Positions 35,094 through 42,373 of a stretch of DNA of 52,552 nt are shown here, piece by piece. This stretch comes from JACCYQ01 sp036675565 (GTDB lineage Bacteria; Bacteroidota; Bacteroidia; Chitinophagales; Chitinophagaceae), in NCBI GenBank assembly GCA_036675565.1, contig JAKFER010000290.1, positions 1-52,552 on the forward strand, given 5' to 3'. Position 1 is the stretch's first letter. Each line of letters opens with the position of its first letter. The position numbers and the translations under genes were made by a program. The notes under the pieces are model-generated. The model did not search any database. It was not told the origin of the DNA and saw nothing but the letters and a program-made list of their open reading frames with translations.

Positions 35094-37547
35094 ATGCAAA
35101 ATCAGTTCCAGAAATATTCCCTGTTTGTTGTTATGTTTTTAGCCAGTATAAATTCCATAGCCCAGGGAGATGTGCAAATCAAGTTTGATGCACCGGCTTC
35201 ACATTTTACGCAATCCCTGCCTATGGGCAATGGCCGCTTAGGCGCAATGATATTTGGCGGAACCAACCAGGAACGAATTGTGCTGAATGAAATTTCTATG
35301 TGGTCAGGTGGAGTGGAAGATCCCAACCGGCATGATGCACATCAGTACCTGCCAACCATTCAGCAATTATTAATAGAAGAAAAGAATAAAGAAGCGCAGG
35401 CTTTATTGCAAAAACATTTTACTGCCGCAGGTAAAGGTTCTGGTAATGGGAATGGTGCTAATGTAAAATTCGGATGTTACCAGGTACTGGCAGACCTGTT
35501 CATTAACTGGCACGATACAACAGGAGAAGTTACAGATTACAACAGGATATTGGAATTGGATAAAGCATTGGCTACAACCACCTGGAAAAGAAATGATAAA
35601 AGCTATAAGCAGGAAGTATTTGTGAGTGCGCCGCAACAGGTGGTTATGATCCGTTTATCTACCAGTAAAGAAAGATCGCTTTCATTTGATATGGCGTTGA
35701 ACCGGGAAGAAAATGCATCATTCATTTCGGAAGGCAACAGCTTGACCATGAACGGGCAATTGAATGGTGGCAATGGTGATGATGGAATTGGATTCGCCGC
35801 ATACGCAAAAGCCATTGCCGACGACGGGCATATAACGGCAATGAATAATGGCTTACAGGTCAGGAATGCCACCGAATGTATCATCATCATCAGTGCAGCA
35901 ACAGATCTTAACTGGCCACAGGTGGAAATCCGTGGTCCCGATCCTTTACCCGTGGCTAAAAAATTTGTACAGGAGGCGGAAAAAATTTCCTGGCTGCAAT
36001 TAAAAAAAAATCATGTTGATGATTATACATCCTACTTTGAACGTTGCAGGTTCAATTTATTTTCAGTAAAAAATGAGGAGGCTGATAAAATGATAACAGC
36101 GGATCGACTGGTAAAATACGCTGCCGGTAATCCGGATACGCAGCTTCCTGTTTTGTATTTTAATTTTGGTAGATACCTGCTCATCTCCGGTTCTCGTCCC
36201 GGTGGGTTACCCGCTAATTTACAGGGTTTATGGGCCGAAGAATATCAAACACCATGGAACGGCGATTATCATTTGAACATTAACCTGCAAATGAATTACT
36301 GGCCTGCGGAAAAAACAAATCTTGCAGACTGTCATCAACCCTTATTAGAATTTACAAAACAGTTGGTGGAGCCCGGAAAAAAAACAGCGAAGGCATACTA
36401 TAACACCGAAGGCTGGACGGCGCATATGATGAGTAATCCATGGAAATTTACAGCCCCCGGCGAAAGTGCAACATGGGGTTCTTCACTTACCGGTGGCGCC
36501 TGGCTATGCCAGCATTTGTGGCAGCACTATTTATACAATCCTGATAAAAATTATTTACGCAATATTTATCCCATATTAAAAGGTGCCACACGCTTTTATA
36601 CGGGTATATTAATAACAGATCCAAAAACGGGATGGTTGGTTACCGCACCTTCCAACTCACCTGAAAATACTTACATCACAGCTAATGGATTTGAAGGGCA
36701 AACTACTTTGGGACCAACCATGGATATGCAGATCGGGAGGGAATTATTGAGCAACACGATTGCGGCAGCGTCCATTTTACAAATCGAAAAATCTTTTCGT
36801 GATTCCTTGCAAAAAATAAAAGAAGCTTTAGCACCCAATCAAATCAGTAAAAGAACGGGTGGCATCCAGGAATGGTTAAGAGATTATAAAGAAGCCGAAC
36901 CAAAACATCGCCATGTTTCGCATTTGTATGGATTGTACCCTTTTAATGAGATCAATAAAATGGAAGCGCCGGCTTTACTGGAGGCTGCGGAGAAATCTTT
37001 ACTATTAAGAGGCGATGAAGGGACAGGCTGGTCAAGAGCCTGGAAGATCGCCTTTTGGGCGAGAGTGGGTAATGGAGATCATGCTTTAAAAGTTTTGAAT
37101 GGATTATTAAAACCGGCTTTTACCTATAAAATGGAATATGGAATGAAGGGCGCCGGAACTTATCCCAATTTATTTTGTGCGCATCCGCCCTTCCAGGTTG
37201 ATGGAAACCTGGGTGCCACTGCAGCCATTGCTGAAATGCTTTTGCAAAGCAATGGTAAAAACAATCTTATTCAATTTTTGCCAGCGCTGCCTTCAACAGA
37301 CGGGTGGAAAGATGGAAATGTAAAAGGGATCTGCGCTCCCAATGGATTTGAACTGAATTTTGAATGGAGCGATGGTGAGATGAAGAATGCTGAAATACTT
37401 TCAAAAAACGGTTATGATTGTTTTGTGCAGTTGCCTGCAGGAATGAATATTTATAATGAGAAAGGCAGGAAAATAAAGCTGCAAAAAATGGAAAAGGATA
37501 TCGTATTATTTAAAACAAAAAAAAATAGAACATATTATATGCGATAA
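35094..37547 (+). CDS. GH95 alpha-L-fucosidase
   Basis: This 817-residue exported glycoside hydrolase has a signal ending at NSIAQ. The ATG at 35094 is preferred to the upstream TTG because it gives a normal signal. The N-terminal beta domain opens LPMGNGRLGAMIFGG, a GH95 hallmark. The catalytic set known from bifidobacterial AfcA appears intact: Asn395 and Asn397 (HLNINLQMNYW), Glu524 (SNSPENTY) and Asp703 (FQVDGNLGA). GH95 enzymes mostly cleave terminal Fuc-alpha-1,2-Gal; a few act on alpha-L-galactose. In this cluster, removal of terminal fucose from O-glycans is likely. It has its own promoter region with operator-like site 4. Confidence 0.95.
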   Translation: MQNQFQKYSLFVVMFLASINSIAQGDVQIKFDAPASHFTQSLPMGNGRLGAMIFGGTNQERIVLNEISMWSGGVEDPNRHDAHQYLPTIQQLLIEEKNKEAQALLQKHFTAAGKGSGNGNGANVKFGCYQVLADLFINWHDTTGEVTDYNRILELDKALATTTWKRNDKSYKQEVFVSAPQQVVMIRLSTSKERSLSFDMALNREENASFISEGNSLTMNGQLNGGNGDDGIGFAAYAKAIADDGHITAMNNGLQVRNATECIIIISAATDLNWPQVEIRGPDPLPVAKKFVQEAEKISWLQLKKNHVDDYTSYFERCRFNLFSVKNEEADKMITADRLVKYAAGNPDTQLPVLYFNFGRYLLISGSRPGGLPANLQGLWAEEYQTPWNGDYHLNINLQMNYWPAEKTNLADCHQPLLEFTKQLVEPGKKTAKAYYNTEGWTAHMMSNPWKFTAPGESATWGSSLTGGAWLCQHLWQHYLYNPDKNYLRNIYPILKGATRFYTGILITDPKTGWLVTAPSNSPENTYITANGFEGQTTLGPTMDMQIGRELLSNTIAAASILQIEKSFRDSLQKIKEALAPNQISKRTGGIQEWLRDYKEAEPKHRHVSHLYGLYPFNEINKMEAPALLEAAEKSLLLRGDEGTGWSRAWKIAFWARVGNGDHALKVLNGLLKPAFTYKMEYGMKGAGTYPNLFCAHPPFQVDGNLGATAAIAEMLLQSNGKNNLIQFLPALPSTDGWKDGNVKGICAPNGFELNFEWSDGEMKNAEILSKNGYDCFVQLPAGMNIYNEKGRKIKLQKMEKDIVLFKTKKNRTYYMR

Positions 37548-38008
37548 AGTGCCTTCACCTGGGTTACCGGCCAGGGCCTGAGCTGGAATTATAATTTTTT
37601 CAACTCAATCAGGCAATTTTTAAACCGAATCAAAATTCAAAAGGAAAGTGTAAAAAATCCCTGCATTGAATATTCTTGCCAGGCATGTATTTACAAACTA
37701 TACCATTTTTTTATTTTTCATTTTGCATTATCTCACACACCCATCTGTATAGCTTTATTAGGATTTTTTACTTCACCTATATAGCTATTTAGGATCATGC
37801 ATCTCCATATCTACATTATACTTAAGCATACGTACAGTATAGTGAGAGTATGAAATCATGACTTATACGAACGGCAGCGGGATTTATTAATTATAAAAAC
37901 AGTGTCTTGATTTGCTCCATATAAATTGAAGCAGATATGAATAATCTAGTATGTCAGAAAAGCACAAAAGCCCGTAAATTAATGATTTACAGGCTTTTAT
38001 GCTTTCAG
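37548..38008. other. Spacer between the GH95 gene and tRNA-Ser
   Basis: This is an AT-rich, gene-free stretch of about 460 bases. Its right end carries the tRNA terminator hairpin. I see no convincing terminator directly after the GH95 gene and no coding frame; the frames that run into the tRNA are tRNA shadows. It would be the right inner edge of the proposed island. Confidence 0.65.
37966..37998 (-). terminator. Terminator of tRNA-Ser
   Basis: A 14-bp stem (37966-37979 with 37985-37998, loop of 5) has one G-U pair and A/T ends that give a U-run in minus-strand RNA. It starts about 10 bases beyond the tRNA 3' end. Confidence 0.8.
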
Positions 38009-38093
38009 CGGAGAGAGAGGGATTCGAACCCCCGGAGGCTTTCACCTCAACGGTTTTCAAGACCGCCGCATTCGACCGCTCTGCCATCTCTCC
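38009..38093 (-). tRNA. tRNA-Ser, anticodon UGA
   Basis: This is an 85-base cloverleaf on the minus strand. The acceptor stem GGAGAGA pairs with TCTCTCC, the discriminator is G, and the anticodon loop reads CTTGAAA with anticodon TGA. A long variable arm typical of serine tRNA and a T loop TTCGAAT are present. The 3' CCA is not encoded, as usual in this phylum. The 3' end points left, toward the glycan locus. Confidence 0.95.
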
Positions 38094-38439
38094 GGCGCAA
38101 AAATAGGGGTACAGGCCCTGCAAAAAAAAAAATCTTGAAAAATAATTTTGACATGTCCTCAAAACCTTATTCTTAAAGGGTTTCAGAAGATTGATGCGAA
38201 ATAAAAAAGTAAAAAATTATAAGATAAAAAATCAAAATCATCACAGTGAATGATATTATTGGATCCTGTGAAGTAGAATTTTCCAATTCTTAATACACTG
38301 CATCCCAATTGGCTGGGGTGAATAAATAAAGGTTTCCATTTTTCTTTTTGCATTTTACATTCCCGATATATTACAGAAATTTCAATTACTAATTTTTAAA
38401 TGATCCGTTTGCTTTTCTTTACACTTTAATTATTTATCG
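38094..38439. other. Spacer between tRNA-Ser and the two-component operon
   Basis: About 345 AT-rich bases hold no coding frame. The promoters of the tRNA (leftward) and the response-regulator gene (rightward) should be here, but I cannot point to a clear element. Confidence 0.6.
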
Positions 38440-39117
38440 ATGAAGGTGCTTGTTATTGAAGATGAACCTGAAATGCGTGATAACATTGCGCATTCCTTAA
38501 AACAGGAAAATTATATTGTTGAAACAGCGTTGGATTATTTTTCAGCCAAAGAAAAATTGAGCATTTACCAATATGACTGCATCTTACTGGACATTGGTTT
38601 GCCCGGTGGCAATGGTCTGCAACTTTTAGAAGAATTAAAAAAGGAATCCAAAGATTCCGGCATCATTATCGTTTCCGCTAAGGGCTCTATTGATGACAGG
38701 GTTTCTGGCTTAAACCTGGGTGCGGATGATTACCTTCCGAAACCCTTTCATATGGCTGAATTGCATGCCAGGATCAAATCATTGATACGTCGCAAAACTT
38801 TGGGCGGAAGCACCATCATTGAAATAAATAACCTGCGCATTCATACGGAAGAAAGAACATTAAAAATTCAGGATGTTGATATTCCGTTGAACCGGAAAGA
38901 GTTTGATACTTTGCTTTACCTGGCTACCAATAAAAACCGACTGGTAAATAAAACAGCACTTGCGGAACATGTTTGGGGCGATTACATTGATGAAGTAAAC
39001 AGTTTTGATTTTATTTATTCGCAAATAAAAAACCTGCGTAAAAAATTAAAGGACGGCAATGCGCAGGTGGAGATCAATGCTATTTATGGAATAGGTTATA
39101 AACTGGTGGATGCATGA
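38440..39117 (+). CDS. Response regulator, OmpR/PhoB family
   Basis: This is a 225-residue two-domain regulator. The receiver has the acidic pocket Glu7/Asp8, phospho-acceptor Asp51 (CILLDIGLPGGNG), Ser79 and Lys101 (LPKPF). The C-terminal winged-helix domain (about 125-225) contains LNRKEFDTLLYLATN and the recognition region ending in YGIGYKLV. Its stop overlaps the kinase start by four bases (ATGA), so the pair is translationally coupled. It acts as a cytoplasmic DNA-binding protein. Nearby membrane and PepSY-type genes suggest an envelope-related signal, which is only contextual. Confidence 0.95.
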   Translation: MKVLVIEDEPEMRDNIAHSLKQENYIVETALDYFSAKEKLSIYQYDCILLDIGLPGGNGLQLLEELKKESKDSGIIIVSAKGSIDDRVSGLNLGADDYLPKPFHMAELHARIKSLIRRKTLGGSTIIEINNLRIHTEERTLKIQDVDIPLNRKEFDTLLYLATNKNRLVNKTALAEHVWGDYIDEVNSFDFIYSQIKNLRKKLKDGNAQVEINAIYGIGYKLVDA

Positions 39118-40376
39118 AACTGCTTAACTATACAACATCTTTTTTTGCTATTGTTTTATTATTTCTCATTACCCTGTGGGCCGGCATATTTTATTTCGCC
39201 ATCCTCGATGAAATATATGACAGCATAGATGATGGCCTGGATAATCGCAAAGGTTTGATCATTCAAAAAGCAGTCAGCGATTCAACGATCTTGCCCAGGC
39301 TTGCTTTTGGAGAAGGCGATTTTACAATATCAGAAATCAATGCAGGCGAAGCAAAGAATTTTCATGATGTGTATCGGGATACCCTCATGTTCATGCAGAA
39401 TGAACAGGATTTTGAACCGGTACGTTTATTGGAATCTGTTTTTCACCTCCATGATAAATATTATAAAATGCAGGTCATCACTTCCATGGTGGAAGAAGAT
39501 GACCTGGTATCGGAATTATTAGTGGCCCTGGTATGGCTTTACCTCGGGCTGGTAGCGACTATTTTACTACTGAATAATTTTTTGTTGAAAAGGATCTGGC
39601 GACCATTTTATCATTTGCTGAAACAACTGAAAGATTTTAAACTGGAGAAACCATCCATCGAAGTAAAAAAAACGAGTATTGATGAATTCGGTTTGTTGAA
39701 TGAGGCCGTGCAGAAAATGATAAAAAGCAATATCAGCAGTTATAACAGCCAGAAACATTTTATTGAAAATGCATCTCATGAACTGCAAACACCGCTGGCC
39801 ATCAGCATCAATAAACTGGAAGTGCTGGCAGAGCAGGAGCCGCTGACGGAAGAAGGTTCAAAACTGCTGGTATCCGCATTGGATAACCTGGATCGGTTAA
39901 CAAGATTGAACAGGTCACTGTTACTTTTATCCAAAATAGAAAACAACCAGTATTTATCCGCAGAGCAAATCAATATGAATCAACTGGTGAAAAAAGTGGT
40001 TGACGATTTTGAAGACCAGCTTTCGTATAGCCGAATTACATTGAACATCGTGGAAGAACAGGAATGTATTGTAACCATGAATCATGATCTCGCTATCATT
40101 TTTATTACCAACCTGGTAAAGAATGCGATTGTGCATAACCAGCCGGGTGGAAGCATTGAAATCATTTTAAAAATGGCATCGCTTTCTGTATCTAATACCG
40201 GTAAAAACGAAGCGCTGGATCAACAAAAATTATTTACCCGTTTTAATAAAGAAAAGCAGTCACAAACCTCCACTGGTTTGGGATTGGCTATTGTAAAAGC
40301 CATTGCGGACCTGTATCAATTGAAAATTTCTTATCGCTTTGCAGGGAAACATGTGATGCAGGTAACATTTAATTAA
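39114..40376 (+). CDS. Sensor histidine kinase partner
   Basis: This 420-residue inner-membrane kinase has two transmembrane segments (about 7-30 and 135-157) flanking a periplasmic sensor of about 105 residues. A HAMP-like linker is followed by the dimerisation helix with phospho-acceptor His222 (ENASHELQTPLAI). The ATPase domain has an N-box (LVKNAIVHN) and G-box (STGLGLAIVKAI). It overlaps the response regulator by four bases. A PepSY-like lipoprotein follows 76 bases later, an arrangement often seen with Bacteroidota envelope two-component systems. The stimulus is unknown. Confidence 0.95.
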   Translation: MKLLNYTTSFFAIVLLFLITLWAGIFYFAILDEIYDSIDDGLDNRKGLIIQKAVSDSTILPRLAFGEGDFTISEINAGEAKNFHDVYRDTLMFMQNEQDFEPVRLLESVFHLHDKYYKMQVITSMVEEDDLVSELLVALVWLYLGLVATILLLNNFLLKRIWRPFYHLLKQLKDFKLEKPSIEVKKTSIDEFGLLNEAVQKMIKSNISSYNSQKHFIENASHELQTPLAISINKLEVLAEQEPLTEEGSKLLVSALDNLDRLTRLNRSLLLLSKIENNQYLSAEQINMNQLVKKVVDDFEDQLSYSRITLNIVEEQECIVTMNHDLAIIFITNLVKNAIVHNQPGGSIEIILKMASLSVSNTGKNEALDQQKLFTRFNKEKQSQTSTGLGLAIVKAIADLYQLKISYRFAGKHVMQVTFN

Positions 40377-40452
40377 CATTCCTGCATTTAATCATTCCCA
40401 ATTCTTTCCTGATTTCATTTGGAACTTTGGTATTGAGCCTAATGATACCATA

Positions 40453-40908
40453 ATGAAAATATTATTAACTATCACCGCCTTTACAACAGTTATACTTTTC
40501 GCTTCCTGCAGTACCCAGGATATTCCATCGAGTAAAGTGCCTTCTGTTGTACTGAATACAGTGGTTGAAAAATATTCTGCCACGAATAAAATAGACTGGA
40601 AAAAAGTGGATAAGCGATACGAAGCGGAAGTTAAATTAAATGACAGTACGGATGTTACTTTCCTGATTGACGATGCAGGTAAAATCATGCAACAAAAAGA
40701 AGATATCAGCCGTACAGAGATTCCTGCTGCCATTTTAACGACCATCAAAAACAATTACATAGATTATTTAATAGATGATGCCGAAAAGCTGGCCATTGGT
40801 AATAAAAACTTTTACCAGTTTGAGTTGGAAGGAAGTGGAAAAAAAGATCTGAACCTGGTATTTACAGAGGAGGGAACTGTAACGAATGAAATTAAACATT
40901 GGGATTGA
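40453..40908 (+). CDS. PepSY-like (beta-lactamase-inhibitor-like) lipoprotein
   Basis: This 151-residue lipoprotein has a lipobox at FASCST. The mature part has two repeats of the PepSY-like pattern: VPSVVLNTVVEKY with DWKKVDKRYEAEVKLND, then IPAAILTTIKNNY with FYQFELEGSGKKD. Such small periplasmic proteins are commonly encoded next to two-component systems in Bacteroidota and may be their output or a sensor partner. It is 76 bases after the kinase and probably in its operon or regulon. There is no enzymatic motif. The family call rests on the pattern. Confidence 0.78.
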   Translation: MKILLTITAFTTVILFASCSTQDIPSSKVPSVVLNTVVEKYSATNKIDWKKVDKRYEAEVKLNDSTDVTFLIDDAGKIMQQKEDISRTEIPAAILTTIKNNYIDYLIDDAEKLAIGNKNFYQFELEGSGKKDLNLVFTEEGTVTNEIKHWD

Positions 40909-40951
40909 TCCATTTTAGAAACTATTGTTTTAGAAACAAAATGAAAGGATT

Positions 40952-41845
40952 ATGCGATTTACATTATTAATAATTTTAGTGATTATCAGTATGGGTTTTA
41001 TTTTCTGGAAAGATATTAATCATGTTATGGATAATATCAAAGCTCCGAAATCATTAGAAAAAGAAAAGAAGGTATCTAAGAAAGAATCAGTGGACCTGTC
41101 ATCATCTGGTGTCAGTGTGATTGATCAATGGGATCTTCCAAATGTGTTAAAGGAAGTTTCCGGTATTGCATATCTTGACCAAAATAAATTTGCCTGCGTA
41201 CAGGACGAAGATGGAATCATATTTATTTATAACCGTTCAACAGATAAAATTGAAAAAGAAATTCCATTTGCAGGTGGCGGTGATTATGAAGGCCTCACTG
41301 TAAATGGTTCAATGGCTTATGTTGTAAGATCTGATGGAAAGATTTATGAAGTTGATATGAATGCAGGCAAATCATCTGTAAAAGAATATGATACTCCATT
41401 AACCAGTGCTCATAATGTAGAAGGAATTGGTTTTGATAAACAGCGTAACCGTTTATTGTTAGCCATAAAGGATAATGAACCTGGTGACAAAAAATATAAA
41501 GGCATTTATGCATTTAACCTGGTAACCAAAACAATGGCTAAGGAACCTGTTTTACAAATAAACCTGGATGACAAAATGTTGAATACAGAAGGAGGGAAAA
41601 AATCCAAAACCATTAAACCTTCCGCGCTGGGAATTCATCCCACATCCAATGATCTATACATAACTGATGGTCCTGCAGCAAAGTTGCTAATAATGGATGC
41701 TTCAGGAAATATTAAAGATTTCATCAGCCTTGGTAAAAATTTCGCACAGGCAGAAGGCATTACTTTCAGTCCGAAGGGCGAAATATTTATTTCCAATGAA
41801 GGCACCAAGCAGGCTGGGAATATTATGCAGGTTAAACTGGATTAA
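40952..41845 (+). CDS. SdiA-regulated-domain-like secreted propeller protein
   Basis: This 297-residue protein has an N-terminal hydrophobic helix (signal or anchor, about 2-16) and a charged Lys/Glu linker. A beta-propeller follows with SdiA-regulated-family features: LKEVSGIAYLDQNKFACVQD, GGGDYEGLTVNG, AHNVEGIGFDKQRNRLLLA and ISNEGT. The family is anchored outside the inner membrane and has no settled function. The gene is 43 bases after the PepSY lipoprotein on the same strand and may be co-transcribed. It converges on a small lipoprotein gene with a structured spacer between. No catalytic residues are recognised. Confidence 0.8.
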   Translation: MRFTLLIILVIISMGFIFWKDINHVMDNIKAPKSLEKEKKVSKKESVDLSSSGVSVIDQWDLPNVLKEVSGIAYLDQNKFACVQDEDGIIFIYNRSTDKIEKEIPFAGGGDYEGLTVNGSMAYVVRSDGKIYEVDMNAGKSSVKEYDTPLTSAHNVEGIGFDKQRNRLLLAIKDNEPGDKKYKGIYAFNLVTKTMAKEPVLQINLDDKMLNTEGGKKSKTIKPSALGIHPTSNDLYITDGPAAKLLIMDASGNIKDFISLGKNFAQAEGITFSPKGEIFISNEGTKQAGNIMQVKLD

Positions 41846-41894
41846 AAAGTACAAATTCAACATTCAAAATCTCATTTGAATAGTGTTTCACTGG

Positions 41895-41945
41895 CAGGGA
41901 ATTACTTTCAAAAAGTAATTATAAATTTTTAATTTGCATTCCCTG
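41895..41945. terminator. Nested hairpins between convergent genes
   Basis: An outer perfect 8-bp inverted repeat (41895-41902 with 41938-41945, CAGGGAAT/ATTCCCTG) encloses a perfect 8-bp hairpin with a 3-base loop (41901-41908 with 41912-41919). The inner stem is followed by AT-rich sequence. It lies between convergent stops and probably works as a bidirectional terminator. The inner and outer stems share two bases, so they may be alternatives. Confidence 0.55.
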
Positions 41946-41948
41946 AAC

Positions 41949-42350
41949 TCAAAGCGCATAATACCTGCATACACCTTTTTGCAGGTTGTAGTTATCGACC
42001 GTAAAACTGCGGCATTCATCTTCAACCGTAGCGGTTATTTTATGCATACCCACGGGGGCAATGATCTTTATTATCTTTCCATCAATCGGTGGAGTGGTGC
42101 ATTTACTTAAACTGCCACTATAGTCTTCTTTGATATGGCCCACAATCTTATCATCGATCCACAGTGTTATGGTGCCACAAGTAGATACCACGTTTTGTGA
42201 AGTAAAAATGAAATAGCCCACTTCGGCTTCATCTGCCGTTTCCATGGTAGTCTGCCCAACGGTTTCAATAAAAGTTTCTTTGTTGCATGCCGCAAAGAGT
42301 AAGATGACGGCAAAAAGAATAAACCTGTTTTTTATTAAAGATGTTTTCAT
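41949..42350 (-). CDS. Small lipoprotein of unknown function
   Basis: This 133-residue protein has a signal ending at LLFAACNK, so it is a lipoprotein. I chose the ATG at 42350 over an in-frame TTG two codons upstream. The mature part contains four further cysteines (STCGTITLWID, SKCTTPPIDG, EDECRSF, KGVCRYY), which could form two disulfides, and looks all-beta. No family is recognised. It sits 23 bases downstream of the TPR/barrel protein on the same strand and is probably co-transcribed, so a role in the same envelope process is possible. Confidence 0.7.
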   Translation of the reverse strand: MKTSLIKNRFILFAVILLFAACNKETFIETVGQTTMETADEAEVGYFIFTSQNVVSTCGTITLWIDDKIVGHIKEDYSGSLSKCTTPPIDGKIIKIIAPVGMHKITATVEDECRSFTVDNYNLQKGVCRYYAL

Positions 42351-42373
42351 ATTCAAATATTTTTTGGGTTTGA

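Noticed and set aside
37887..38176. Coding frames on both strands across the tRNA-Ser region
   Set aside because: Both are translations of the tRNA and its flanks; the conserved look comes from the tRNA sequence, not from a protein.
2633..38439. Integrase, transposase, IS ends or CRISPR array within the proposed island
   Set aside because: None of the coding regions resembles a recombinase or transposase, and no regularly spaced repeats of CRISPR type are visible; the five leader copies are kilobases apart and lie before genes.
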